From Neofusicoccum parvum (taxonomy: Eukaryota; Ascomycota; Dothideomycetes; Botryosphaeriales; Botryosphaeriaceae): a DNA stretch of 64,000 nucleotides. A program made the position numbers and the translations under genes. Shown here piece by piece: positions 11,605-23,690 of this stretch; the stretch's first letter is position 1, and each line of letters begins with the position of its first letter. The stretch is from assembly GCA_020912385.1 (NCBI GenBank), contig CP087218.1:992001-1056000 (forward strand), read 5' to 3'. Under the pieces are notes generated by a model, which did no database searches, was not told the DNA's origin, and was given only the letters and a program-made list of their open reading frames with translations.

Positions 11605-12294
11605 AAACGGCTAGAAATCCACTTGGCTGAGTGTTTTCGCGGGAGTTTCGAAATGATACCAGGACGGGCTAGATCACGACGGTAATGAACAGGCATATAG
11701 CATGACGGCATGGCGGTGGTTTTCTGGATTGTATTGGCATGGAGGTTCTGGGTTTCGGCATATTTGGTTCTCGCGGTTCAAGCTGGGCAGCGGGCGTTGC
11801 ATCAATGGATCACGGCTCTGGCCTGCTCATAAAGTGATATGCATGGCGAGAACGATGGCGCAAAGTCACCTGCGAGCGTGGTGATGCATGTTGCGGGCGT
11901 AGAAAGGCGGCGGGAGCGTGCGCATGCGCTCGGCATCCCGAGCATCAACGTCACGCCCCGAAGCAAGAGCAGCGCGGCCAACGTCGCCCTCAAACACGCC
12001 TCACTGCTCGCGCGCCGCCGCATCGCACTGCACTCGAAACGAAACGGCCACAGGGCCCCCGGCTTGCATTAGCGTATTGCTCGATCGTTCGATGGCAAAC
12101 TATTCTTTCCGCCCACATCTCCACTGAGGCTGCGCAACGACACCTCCGCTCTCCGCTCTCCGCCCTCCGCCCTCCGCACATCCCAGCCTGAAGCTCGCCG
12201 CCTCGCATCACCCTCGCACCCGCACACCTCGCGACACCCGCCGCCCCGTCCAGACCGCCAAATCGAGCTCCAGACGACTAGCAACACCGCGAGG
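11605..12294. other. Intergenic
   Basis: Contains the 3' region of the 790-residue protein gene and the GID5 promoter. From about 12120 the plus strand is CT-rich (repeated CCTCCGC/CTCTCCG), a typical fungal leader; nothing else seen. Confidence 0.5.
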
Positions 12295-15200
12295 ATGACA
12301 CGCGCCCCGTCACCTCCCGCCCTCGGGGAGCTGCGCAATCCCAGCTCGCCTGCCGCTCAGGTCGCCGCGCTCAAGCAGCTCAAAAACTTCATCGTGGGCC
12401 ACGACCAGAGGAAGGAGCTGGTGGTCCGGCGAGGCATAATACCCGAGCTGGCACGCGTGCTGCAGGCGAACGTCAAGACGGCGGGCAAGCGGCGCCAGCG
12501 CCATCTCAACGGAGGTGGCGCTTCCGCCGCCGCGAGCGCCGCCGTGGAGGGTGCTGAGAGCTGGACGCAGGAGGATGAAGAGCGCCTGCAGGCCACGCTG
12601 ATTGTGGGCAGTCTGGCTGTCGGTACGTTCAATGGGACACCGGACCGGTGAAGCTTGCATCGGAGACATCTGCTCACCTCTGTTCGTTGACTTGCAGGTG
12701 GACCACCCTTCGTTGCACCAATCCTCGCGGGAGGCCTCCTCCAACCGCTGCTCGCCGCCCTGTCCCCGAGCGATGCTCCGCCGAAGCTCGTCATAGCTAC
12801 ACTACGGACCCTCATTTCCTTGGCCTCGGCGACCGGCTCCGACCTCTTCCCCAGCCCGCACCATGCGCGGATAGCGAACGAGATATACCAGAAGCCTGAT
12901 GGGGACAGCCTGACGGAGCTGTTGGCCCAGCGGTCAGCTATGCGGACGACGCAGGAGCAGATAGGCCTAGCTGCCGAGCTGATCTCCAAGACCTGTCGGG
13001 AGGACGGCCACCGCAATTTTCTGGTCAAGGCTGGCGCGCTGGACCTTCTTGCCTCGCACTTTGCGTCACACGTATCGGCCTCATCGCTCGTGTCCCCAGT
13101 CGTCGAGGTCTCCGCAATCGCTTCTTTCCCGCCCGCGCCTTCCAAGCCCAATTTCCTCCACATAGTCGCGGCGATATCGAGCATCATAGCGGAGTCCAAC
13201 TACAGGACGGCGCGCTTCCTCTACTGCCAGCCCGTCGTGGCCATATTTCCCACAGCCAAGCAGATTTCGGCCTTTGAAAAGTACGGGTTCATGATCCAGC
13301 TGCGGTCCAGCGACTCGTACAATCTGCAAAATGCTTCGCCTTATGAGTTCTTGCTTCCCCAGCTGCAGGTGGCGCAGGCCAAGGAAAGCAGCTTCTCAAA
13401 GGCATTCCCGGCCCTGGGCTCCCTCACGGCGCCAGGCGATGGTGCGAGGATATCCAGCTTCGCCGATCCCAACTCGCACTCCTCAAAGCACATCACAGGA
13501 CAAGAGTATGAGACGGCGATATATGCTTGGTGCATCCGCATGGCAAGAGAGCACCGTGATGATGAGAGACTTGTCTATGTCGAGCTGCTCACGGAGCTCG
13601 TTAAGTTTGCGGAGACTAATCCGATTGACAACCGTTCCGAGTATATCAAGGAAGGCCAGCGCCGTCTTCTAGCTGTCTTGATTGTCCCACTCCTGGCGAA
13701 GATGGCTGATGAGGGCGAGACCGGTGGCCGCTCGGAGCGTTCTACGAAAGCAATGAGGCTTATGGCGGCGTTGCTGGAGTACGACCCGATTCTCCAAAAC
13801 GCAGCAGCGGATTCGGGCATCATCAGGAGGGTCTGCCAGGTTCTCAAAAAATCGTTTGACGTTGTGGTCGGCACGCAGCCGAAGCGCTGGTCACCCATTC
13901 CATCTTCGCCAGATGAGATGGAAAGCCTAGAAGGTGTCGAGAGAACAGACGTACTCGGCAACCCAGGCGTACCACCAGAAGTGGCTATTCTACTAAAGAG
14001 CCGGGAATGCTCACTGCTTGCGCTTGCGGCTATTGCACACAAAGAAGATCCCCACCGGAAGACCATCATTGAGAGCGGTGCTGTTGCTTGCATCGCCGAC
14101 TCCCTGATTCCGTACCAGCGCGATGACGAGGAAATGGCAAAGGGAATCATCTCGACAGGCGCAAAGGACGGCAATCCCGTGCCCGTCCTGATCGCTGCTT
14201 GTAATGCGGCCAGGGCCATGTCGAGATCGGTCAGCGTGCTACGGACAAGCATGATGGACTATGGCATTGCGAAACCTATCTATGGGTTACTCAAGCATCC
14301 GGTCCTCGATGTTCAGATTGCAACGACAGATGTCCTGTGCAATTTGTTGTTGCAGTTCTCGCCGATGAGAGAGGCAGGTTTATGATTCGCAGATTTGGAG
14401 TCTCGTGGCTAACATCATTCAGGACTTGATCGAAGCAGGCGTCGTGAAGACGCTCTGCGAACACGCACATTCGGCTGATCCCCGGATACGTTTGATCTCG
14501 TTGTGGGCCCTGAAGCATCTTGTCCTGCAAGCAGATAATGAGATCAAGATACAATGCCTAGAAGAACTAGGTACTGGATGGCTCATCAACACCGTTAGTG
14601 GAGAGGCCCGGCAGGTTCAGGCGCCCGCCAAGAGCCATCTCCATATTTCACGGCCAGAGACGCCTTCGTTGGGTATGGGAACGCCCAATGCAGCTGGGGA
14701 GCAAGTCGATCTGCTCAACGCTGTCGAAGAGCCCAACATGGATATCGACAACGATACTGGCGCCTCGGGAGACGAGGACGACGTGATGGCAGACAGCATT
14801 GGACTGCTGCGTAATAGAAGCGCGAACGCTAACAGCACTGCTGCAAAGAACAAGGCAAAGCTTCGGGCAATAAAAGACGCAGAGACAAATCCCATCATCC
14901 GCGCACAGAAGGAAGACCTGCGGATTCAGGAGCAGGCGCTTGACTTCATCCGCAACCTGATCATGACGGACGCTGGTTCCAGCCCGGGCGACATGATCGA
15001 CCACGTCCTGCAGACCTTCAGCCGCGACCGCTTTTTCGAGATCCTCACTGCGAAGCTACGCCCGCGTCCCAACGGCAACAACGCACACTCAACTTCGGCC
15101 CAGCAATCGGCCACCTACCAACCATCCACATCCTCCTCTCCCAACCCCGAAGCTGGCGCAGGCGGCCGCTCCGCCAGCACCTTAGCGCCCTCGGCCTTCG

Positions 15201-15691
15201 CGCACCTCGCACCGCCTGAAATTCTACTCGCAACCACATTCATCATCGTGCACGTAGCCAACGGCAAGCCTGCCCACCGCCAGCTCGTCATCGCGCAAGG
15301 GCAGCTAATGCACCACCTGCTGCCGCTCTTCTCACACCCGGACCGCCGCATCCGCGTGGCGTGCGTGTGGCTTGTCAACAACCTCACGTGGATCGAGGAC
15401 ACATCAGACCATATCAACGCAAGGCAGCGCGCACTGGAGCTACGCAACCTGGGCGTCGAGGAGCGCGTCCGGCTGTGCCTGAGCGACGCGGAGCTGGACG
15501 TGAGGGAGCGGGCCAAGACGGCGATGGAGCAGGTGACGAAGCTGTTGGAACTACCGCAGGGGCAGGGTGGTGGCGGTGCGGGTAGTGGGAGCGCGAGCGG
15601 AACGCCTGGAGCGGGGGCCGCGAGTGCGTTTGTGGGACTGGGGGCTGCGGCGGGGGCGGGGCCGCATAGGGGGTGGGCGCATGAGCGGTGA
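12295..15691 (+). CDS. GID5: Armadillo-repeat protein Gid5/Vid28 (ARMC8-like)
   Basis: Substrate-receptor scaffold of the GID/CTLH E3 ubiquitin ligase that degrades gluconeogenic enzymes (family knowledge). Exons 12295-12622, 12698-14377, 14439-15691 give 1086 residues. Armadillo-type helices run through most of it: the start LRNPSSPAAQVAALKQLKNF with HDQRKELVVRRG, then KAGALDLLASH, LASALIVGSLAVG-like repeats, and the C-terminal ARM units VVKTLCEHAHSADPRIRLI, LWALKHLV, HPDRRIRVACVWLVNNLTW. An acidic linker (ISTTI-free, EEPNMDIDNDTGASGDEDD) lies near residue 700, and the tail is Gly/Ala-rich. Intron 2 is set to end at CAG 14438: the nearer CAG at 14422 would shift the frame, and 14438 lies about 25 nt after a perfect GCTAAC branch site. 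The last intron join is the only uncertain part. Confidence 0.88.
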
Positions 15692-15756
15692 TTGTTCAGG
15701 TGGAGACTGCATACGTGATACGGCGGGGTGGGGGATGGGAGCTTCTTTTTGAAACG

Positions 15757-15789
15757 TCGTCATCGTCATCATCATCATCATCATCATCA
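15757..15789. repeat. (CAT)n microsatellite
   Basis: About eleven near-perfect trinucleotide units (CGT turning to CAT) just downstream of GID5. Confidence 0.85.
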
Positions 15790-16130
15790 GGAGCAATCAG
15801 CAAGAATGGATGGGTGGGTGGATGGATAGGTGGTGATTGGCGTTCTCTCTTTCTTCTTTTATGGGTTCGTCTCGGATGGGGTTGGGGTGAAAATGCACAT
15901 TGTCAGAAGGTTAAAGACTGGACGGGCGCGGTGCTGGTGACGTTCTTGTTGTCGTGTGTGTGTATTTGTACCGAGTGAAGTTGGGGGCTTGTGAGTGAGA
16001 TGCTGGGAGATGGTGGGGTGGGATGGTAATGAGTAGCTGAAAAGTGAATTCGATACTTCAAGTCATGTCATGACTCATGATCAGTTGGCGCATTCTTCTG
16101 GATGTGAATGTGTTGTAGGGAGAGTATCGA

Positions 16131-16190
16131 ACCAATCCGGATGAATACTTCATCCACCCGTATGTGAACTTGTTGCAATACTTCCCGAAA
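16131..16190 (+). repeat. Dispersed intergenic repeat, copy A
   Basis: Contains ATCCGGATGAATACTTCATC (16135-16154) and, 17 bases on, TTGCAATACTTCCCGAA. Copy B at 19711-19770 has both landmarks in the same order (ATCCGGACGAATGCT, then TTGCAATACTTCTCGAA) with similar spacing, so the two are diverged copies of one element rather than chance matches. Confidence 0.55.
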
Positions 16191-17152
16191 CAACCTACCT
16201 CATGGGGGAGGGGGATCATAGAAAATTAGCAAGCATGAGGGCATAGAGAATCTCCCTTGAGCTAAAGCATAAGCATACGAATATCTCTCAGCACTTTTTT
16301 GATTGCTGGAGTTGCTTGAAGTCCTTTGTTTAAGCGTGAAAGTCATGACTGGAAGCTTCACTTGATGTATGTCTGGGAAGCTGTGCAGGATATCCACAGT
16401 CTTTGGAATCGACGTTTGCAAGAGTTTAAGACACAGAACAGTTTCTTGTCATGTGGACGATTCCAAAGACGACGGAGTTGTTGCTTGACGACTTTATCTG
16501 GCCGCGCTTGGAGTGGCCGGGGGATCCCATTCCTCTTCTTCTTTGTGGACGAGTTCTTCCTTGGCCTCGCTATCAAGCTAGGTACGAAATTGCGACTGAA
16601 TTTAGTTCTCGTTTACTCATACGCAAGACTTACTAGAACAACTTCGATGTTTCGACTTTAAACTGTGAGCATGATTCGTCTTCAATCCATGTTTCTTCAG
16701 GAATTTTCGCTTTACGAACGCTGCGGGTACAGCACCAGTGCCAAAAGTCTTAATGGTGCCATGGCTAGACTATTAGTGCGACAGATGGACATAAATGCGA
16801 TACACGGCCTTGATGGTTTTATATCCCCGTATTCTAAGCATTAAGACGCATTGCATTAATAGGCTACATGAATGGTAACTCACGCTGAGATCAGTGTGCC
16901 GCTGTTATACCCATTTGGCTGCGATGAAAGACTGATAAATTGATATGAGAAGGACTGTGTCATCACGGCTTCTACAGATGTGATAGACGACGTTATCAGA
17001 AATTTTGGGCTTTCATTTCCCTACTCAATAGCCGCCTTGTTGGGGCTTTGGTTCGTCATCGTAAATGACGGTTTGTATGTATATTTAAAATGGCACCTGC
17101 CGTTTCTATCAAACTGAGAGAGTTACTTGGGTTTCCAAGTAGATCAATAACT

Positions 17153-17252
17153 TCCGTTGTGGTCTAGGGGCTAGGATTTGCCGCTCTCAGATATCAGAGC
17201 ACTCCTCGCATCAAGCGCCGGCAAGGCCCGGGTTCGATTCCCGGCGACGGAA
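17153..17252 (+). tRNA. tRNA-Glu (CTC) with a 28-nt intron
   Basis: Acceptor stem TCCGTTG (17153-17159) pairs with CGACGGA (17245-17251), with one G-T pair. The D-arm holds GGTCTAGGGGCTAGGATT. The anticodon stem TGCCG/CGGCA encloses loop C-T-CTC-A with anticodon CTC at 17186-17188; an intron (17190-17217) is inserted one base 3' of the anticodon, the standard nuclear position. The T-arm CCGGG-TTCGATT-CCCGG is perfect. The only tRNA found in the window. Confidence 0.92.
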
Positions 17253-17662
17253 AGGAAGTTACGCAGTTCTTTTTGCCGTTCTTTTGCACCTAGGGATGCT
17301 GTGGTGGTGTGCGCGGAAGATTTTTTGGTCGGGCAGCGGGTGGGGCGGACGTGGCGGCGGCGGAGACGAGATGTGATTGGATGGAGGCACCGAGACTACC
17401 AGGGGGGTAGATAAGGCTTTTCTTTGGGCTCTGCTCCGCGTTCGCTGCGCCGCTGATGCTTCAGAGCACCCGATTCAAGTTTGAAAGAGAAGAGGTGGTG
17501 GAAAGGGGCTGATGGCGGAGGTGCTTTGGAGCGTGACTAAGCTACGCTAACGAGGCCCGCTAACCAAACCAGGCAACACGCATTGACGGTCAAGAGGTGC
17601 CGGTGCTGCCAATGAACACTACCTGGACAGAGGCAAAGCTGGTGGAGTGGTCAGCGTGGACA
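17253..17662. other. Intergenic
   Basis: Between tRNA-Glu and the 3' end of the DUF6594 gene; nothing recognised. Confidence 0.5.
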
Positions 17663-18604
17663 TCAGTGGCAGCGGGGGAGGATTCGGGGGACTAACGCAG
17701 CAGTGGCGGCAAATATCTCAGCTGGCCGGGCTGCGGTCAAAAGCGCAAGAGCAAGGGAGAACACCGCGGAGAAGCCCAGGGCGGCGAAGATTCGCGCAAA
17801 AAGATCGTGGATATGGTAGAGGGTGATCACTGCTGCCCCCGGAATGAGCGACGAGGACGCAACGCTCAGGACACGTGATGCAGTGCTGTATGAGCCATCA
17901 CTCCACTCTACCAATCCGGCTTCTTCATGGCCGAGGACCGCTGTCTTCGAACGTCGGAATCCTCTGGTGAACAGCCACGGCACGAGCTTCTCAGACACAC
18001 ACCTTGTGAAGGCATCGTGCTGGCGACTCGACAAGGCCACCAGGTCTGAGGCTTCGTCCTTGCGCCATGGCCGAGATTGATTGCCGGCCAGGAAGTTGTT
18101 GCCGCCTTTTGGTCGTTCCAACCAGTCTTTCAACACTTCAAGGTCGTACTTATTTGCCTTGTCAAGCTTGTTGACGTTGGATTGTTGCAGCAGCGCCTCG
18201 TCTGGGAAGTCTTAGTATCATTTGAATGGTTTATCTTCCATCTTACATCACTAACTGTATTCTTTCAATTTCTCTCGAATTCTCAATATCAGCCGCCATT
18301 GCCTGTTACCATCTTCTTGCTCGCCGGGCTTCATCAGAGACCACGCGTCCACATCATACGATAAACCTTCCTCGCGATCACCGGAAGCGAGCTCGTCGAG
18401 CTCCAGTTCCAGCTGCAGCAGTTCGGCCTGCATATACAGGAGATTCCGTGCGTTCAAGGACGCAAAGCGCTTGAATAGCGCCATGCCCCTGTAAGGTCCC
18501 ATTATGGTTGCCAGCTTCGGATAGCCCTGGAAGTCAGGGACTGTCTCTGTGGTTTCGGACATCTCATACCGAGAGACTGAAGCATTCGATGAGGAGGAAT
18601 CCAT
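17663..18604 (-). CDS. DUF6594 membrane protein
   Basis: Two exons on the minus strand, 18604-18256 and 18210-17663, 298 residues, joined by a 45-nt GTTAGT..CTAAG intron. It shows the fungal DUF6594 pattern in order: PDFQGYPKLATIMG and LFKRFASLNARNLLYMQAEL, the acidic ELDELASGDREEG, LLQQSNVNKLDKANKYDLEV, LKDWLERPKGGNNFLAGNQ, LSSRQHDAFTRCVSEKLVPW, then a hydrophobic C-terminal half with two or three membrane helices (ASSSLIPGAAVITLYHIHDL, LGFSAVFSLALALLTAARP). Function unknown; the family is often expanded in Pezizomycotina. The final residues (after EIFAATAA) diverge from the usual hydrophobic ending, so the 3' end may be damaged or lineage-specific. It lies alone in a gene-poor stretch beside a tRNA. 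Confidence 0.83.
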
Positions 18605-20047
18605 TGCCGGGAGTCGAAGATTGTAGCTGGACCGGCCACAGCTGAGAGACGGATGCAGAGACGCCAGAGATATGCTGTCTTGTCAGCCTTGCAGAAGGAC
18701 ACGGCCTCAGCCCCGGAGCTCGTGCCGACTGCAGCAGGACGCATGCGCCCGTGCAAGGCTGAGCAGAACCGTCCTTGCGCAGCCCCAGCCGACCAGCTTG
18801 GCACCGCATACCGAGGAGCCATGCAGGCCGCGACCGTACCGGGATATGACGGTATGATGTCCATTGCCCACCCCGCACTGCCGCCGAGTCCCCCTATCTC
18901 TCGGGCCGGCCAGTCACACAGTGCGCTTGCGAGGCCTCGCGCGCAACAGAACCGACATCTCCTTGGGCTGTGCAGTAAGCAGCGCCGTTTGCAACAGGCG
19001 CGCGGTCAAGCTCGGCCCAAGACGTTGTTGTTGTTGACAGGTAGCGTGGCTGCGCGACATGCGTCCCGTATGGACCGAACCGGCGCGTGTCGCATGCACA
19101 AGGCATGCATGGTGTTGTCGTGGCCGCGTCTCAATCGCGCACGAACGCCCTCGAGCCTGCATGCCCCGGGCTCCCGCCCACAACGCCGGGTCGGTTGCAG
19201 CCCGCGGGCGGTGCTTGGGGATCAATCAATGACGAAGCCAGGCGGTGGCAGAGCTTCGTCTGACTTGTCCGCGGGCTAAAGGGGGAGCGGGACCAGCCCA
19301 TCGAGGGCCCTCCCTATGATCACATCTTCCTGTCGACGGTCGCTTTGGCTCCAACTCTCTTCCGAGATTTGCGAGATTCGGGTCAACAGTTGCGGAGTCA
19401 TGCCAGGTGTGCTGCCGCGATAGGGCCACGGCGTGACGGACAATGGCTCCTACGAAGCGTGGAGCGCCGAGTGAGTCCACCACGCTGTTACCGATATCCA
19501 CGACGCCTACTCGCCTTAGCGCCCCTCTTGCGATGGTTTGCTGGAAAGACCCCACTGATGGTTGTGCAGGGTACAAGGCCATTTCCAAGGAGAGATGGAG
19601 TCGTTTCTACACGGTCGGAAAGGTTGGTTTGCATGCACTTTTACGAGAGAGGATTGCAACAAGTTCACAAATGGGCATTTGATGCATTCGTTCGGACGAC
19701 GTACCAAGCGCATCCGGACGAATGCTCCAGCTGCCCGTGAAGACATGCACGTGTTGCAATACTTCTCGAACCGACCGCGTACCCACGAGTCAACCACTGA
19801 CAGATCCTAGATTTTCCAAATTGCCACCACCCCTGCCTCTCCGAGAAGGCCATGGGGCTTGATACGCGGGCCGGCACCTCCGCCGACTTTTCGAAGATTG
19901 GTGGTCGTCGAAACCGGCCCGAAATCTTCAACATGCCTGTGAGATCGCCTCGTTGGCCGTAGACAGCAGATTCTGACGTCTCCTGCAGGACAATCAAGAC
20001 CTACGAGAACGAAGCGAAGACTCGACACGGCGTGGGGTCAAAACAAG
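18605..20047. other. Gene-poor intergenic stretch
   Basis: Frames are short and rich in Arg, Ser, Gln and His without family features. The dispersed repeat copy B is at 19711-19770. Looks like decayed sequence, but no transposase or reverse-transcriptase motif was found. Confidence 0.45.
19711..19770 (+). repeat. Dispersed intergenic repeat, copy B
   Basis: CATCCGGACGAATGC at 19711-19725 followed by GTGTTGCAATACTTCTCGAA at 19751-19770, collinear with copy A at 16131-16190. Confidence 0.55.
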
Positions 20048-23000
20048 ATGAGCATGCCATCATATACACGAGCCGAGATCCTCCAGGACCTCTGCCAGGA
20101 GAGGAAGAGCTTCGCCGTCCCATCGGAGCAAGGCTGGATAATCAAGAGGCATCGCTACGGTGGCTTGGGAGACTCAACTACGGCGAGAAGTTTGTGGTAC
20201 ATCATACCACAGCGGTTTGTTGTCGCGGTCGCATCCTTGATGAGTACATCGCGCCCTTTGTGGAAGATTACCAACGGGTGCACGGCCTATGGAAGGAGCC
20301 ACAAGAACCCTCGCCACCTGATCCCACAGTCCCAGCAACTCTTGTGGGAGAGATATCATCGAGTGAGAGCAAAGAAGAGGAACCGAAGGCCAATGATGCA
20401 ATATCAATGGAGGTGGAGAACGTTCTGATACATGAGATTCGGAACGACTCTGGCTCACAAACCTCAACGCCGCCGAACTCGGAGCCAGAAAAGTCATATG
20501 AAGACCTTTCGCCGCTGGAGGATCAGGGATTGGAGGGAGCTTCCTCGCTGGAGTTAAGTTGCGATAACGCCGACAGGGAAGACTTGGAAGAGTTGTTGCC
20601 TGTCAAACCGGATCCAGAGGCACTGGGGAATCTTAAACTCGCTGAGGATGACCAAGAGGATGCCAGCCTCCCTGCATATCACGCGGCAGATGTGAACCGT
20701 CATCGCTCGACTGATTCAGATCCAGAAGAGCGTGAAGGTCATGAAGAAAGAGAGGCTGTAACAGTCAAGTCCCCTGAGCTTCCAGGGTCTGTTATGCGAG
20801 AGGACCAAAGCATTCCTGATCAACATGTCTCAGGCGAGTGTGCACCTGATGCGGAAACACCCAACGAGGACGCATCTGACGAGGACGCATCAAATTGCGA
20901 GACACCCGCGCATGAGAAACCAAAAGATGGTTGTCATGACCGAATTATTCCAGACAACGGTAATGTGGAACAAATACTTCCAGAACGAGACAGCCCAGAT
21001 AGCCCAAGCCAGGCCCAAGCGGAGTTGGAGCAGGACATGTCCCCTGCCGACCAAAGCTGTCATTTTCCAGAAGTCTTATCTGCAGCCGAACTGGGTGACG
21101 AGGCTGTTAAGTCAGACAGTATCGATGATCCCGGTATTTCAGCCATACTTTGTTCTTCTGTCTCCCATATCGCCGAGAAGAGCGCTGTCCAAGTTGAAGA
21201 CTTGGAATGCATCAGCCCGCTACACCTTCCACAAAGAGTGCCCTATGTCACATCCGAGGCAGAGAGCTCTTCACCGGTGCGAACAGAGCAAGCCAACGAG
21301 CCGGAGCCATTAGCAGGACAAGGGGATTGCTTTCAACCCGAACTGAATCCACATTGTGCTTCCTGCGAGGAGGTGCAGGACGAGCTTCCGAGCAGCCTTG
21401 AGCTGCAACCTTGTTTGCTTCCAGAGGCGGAGCTCCCTCCGCAGCTTTCAGAGGCAGGAATCACACTGGCTACGGACCCTCAAGGGATCAATGTGCCCAT
21501 GGAAAAGCTCATTGAAGTTTTGTCGAAAATTCCAGATTTCAAAATTTTGGAAGAGCCTCCCAGATCTGGACGCTTTTTTCAAGTCCTATTTGTATCCGAA
21601 GGAAGGCGTTCAAAACCTTCATACATCGCCGTGCCACTTGAACGCCAGGATTCATTCGAGGTGGAAACCCCCGAAACTCCCGCTCAACCACAGTCGCCGG
21701 CAACGAAGTCCGAATCGAGTGTCCCAAGTGCGACATTGGATCCGCCAACGGCTTCGACCCGAGTGAACGAGCCTTTTCAAACCGTCGAGCCAGAGCTAGC
21801 ACAGGTGCCACCCAAACTTGAGGTCTTCACTGATTTCCAGGGCCCCTCAATTGGAGCTTTCTCTCTCGAACCCGAACCAGAGAAGGAAGGCGGGAAACCC
21901 CCAGGCCAACACAGTGTCTCTCCCACGCCATGCAATGATGTTTCTCCCAAAGGAAAAGCGCGCGTAGAAAGAGTTTGTTCGGATGCGGAGGGCTACATGG
22001 GTTCGGAGTTGTCACCCACAAGTGACCCCGAGCCTTCAATGGACCCATCATCTGAATCTCCAGCTACAAGTCCAGGTCCAGCCTCATCTCAAACATCTTC
22101 GGGGTCTCGGGCTTCCGCCACGAATTCTCGGTCTACCCATGTCGAACCAGTTCAATCGTCTCAAGAAGAGTGGCGGTCATCAGAGACGGACACTTCAGAA
22201 ACGCCACAGAAATACACGCCGGATCATCCACATCAACAGAACTACTTCTCGGGACAGCAGCGGAAGTCGCACTTCGAAACACAAACACATCTGCCTACCC
22301 ACTTCAGTACCGGTCCTTCTTACCAGACATATCCTGGCTCATACGCTCCACAACCTCAGACCATGCAGCATCACCCTCCGGCGTGCACCTCCTTCTTTCC
22401 GCCGCAGCCAAGCTATGCGGCCCCGGAATTCTCCAGTCCCACTCGGCCATATCCATTCAACACGCCTCCCAGCTACCCTTATACTTCAATACCTAACCAC
22501 GTCTACCAGCAACCTTCAACACCATGGCCTCTGACACAAATACCAGGAATACCCTATCAGCACCTATATCAAAATCAGCATGTTCAGTACCCTGTCCCCT
22601 CCCAGCATCCTATACACCCCCATCAGAGTCACCCGCCTTACGCATTCGCGCCGACCACGGACCCCGGGCCCTCCACCGGCGCACCTCATCACGACAACTA
22701 TCAATTCGAACACGACCTCATCTTGTACAACGACCACTACAACCACACCTTCCCCCTGCGTGGACTCCTTGACACAGGCGCCGCACTCAACTTCATCAAT
22801 GCTACCAAAGCCCAAAGCATCGGACTCCAATTCCTACTATACCGAGGTGAAGACGTCCAGCTCGGCGATGGCAGACTCACTCGCCCGCAGTATACGGTCA
22901 GCGGGCGCTGGCGCTTCGGACCCAGCGGCAAGACGACGTGGACGGACAGCTTCGTCGTGCTGCCGAATCTGGAGAGGGACGTGATTATCGGGAGAGACGT

Positions 23001-23359
23001 CATCCATCAGAGATCCTTCCTGCTTCCGAACAGAGAGCTGCTGGTGTTGGGGTTGCCGAAACTGACCAAGCGTATGTCCTGCACCATCTTATGTCCTTTT
23101 TTGTTTCCTTTCCCCCCCATACCTTGTTTGTCAAAATCAAATAGAAGCTGACGCGGAGAGTGATTCAGAGGAGCGGTTTGCGCGAGAGCAGGCGCAGAAG
23201 CTCAAAGAAGAGCTGGACAGAGAGAGAGAAGCGGAAGAAAGAAAGGAAATTCGCCGAAAGGAAAGGGCAGAGAGATCAAAGAAGGGCAAAAGTGTACGGA
23301 TTAAGCAAGATGAGACTACGGGACCAGGGGGGGAAGGGTGTCAGAGTTTGAAGGAATGA
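20048..23359 (+). CDS. Acidic low-complexity protein with C-terminal retropepsin-like domain
   Basis: The main open frame covers at least 20240-23071, continues after a GTATGT..AATAG intron (23072-23144) and stops at 23357-23359. The first 700 residues are Glu/Ser/Pro-rich and disordered, followed by a Pro/Tyr/Gln/His-rich stretch. Near the end is an aspartic-protease fold of retropepsin type: catalytic LLDTGAALNFI (Asp codon at 22771), a flap-like RGEDVQLGDGRL, and the closing VIIGRDVIHQRSFLLP. The last exon is a charged coiled coil (EEELDREREAEERKE-like). There is no reverse transcriptase, integrase or zinc knuckle. The 5' end is unresolved: ATG 20048 opens a well-coding frame (TRAEILQDL.., SLWYIIPQRFVVAVASL) that is offset by one from the main frame, so an intron or frameshift lies between about 20190 and 20440 (one possible intron is 20363-20436). 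Confidence 0.65.
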
Positions 23360-23610
23360 AGGGGAGAAAGCATACACAGAGGGTTCATCTCTTTCGGCGC
23401 TACTTCACCTTTGACAAAAGACAGGTTAGAAATATACGGCAACGTCGTGCATTGCGTGTATTCTTGCATTCTTACTTGGAAAATTCTTCAATACCCGTCT
23501 TCAGCATTGTATTTTAGACATGTAACAACACTTCTTCTTATTCTGAAGTGAAAACTCTAAACCTCGCACATGGGGTCGCAAAAGAATAGACGGTCTTAAA
23601 CAAGTTTCGT

Positions 23611-23690
23611 TCATGGGGAGTTGAACCATTCATCTGGATGGCGATGGTAATTCAATCAAAGTACTCATGTACCCGGACGAATGCTTTACA
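23611..23690 (+). repeat. Dispersed intergenic repeat, copy C
   Basis: GGGGAGTTGAACCATTCATC at 23615-23634 followed by TGGATG, then ACCCGGACGAATGC at 23671-23684. The first block matches 39434-39460 (GGGGAGTTGAAACATCTATC, CGGATGA). Confidence 0.5.

Larger units (their letters stand above)
15692..17152. other. Intergenic with microsatellite and AT-rich stretch
   Basis: A (CAT/CGT)n microsatellite occupies about 15757-15789. From 16030 the DNA turns AT-rich with stop-dense frames. One diverged copy of the TTCATCCGGATGAA repeat lies at 16131-16190. No gene recognised. Confidence 0.55.

Noticed and set aside
19852..19988. Upstream exon (ATG 19852, GTGAG donor, CTGCAG acceptor) for the retropepsin-like gene
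   Set aside because: The splice signals look good, but the phase fits neither of the following coding frames.
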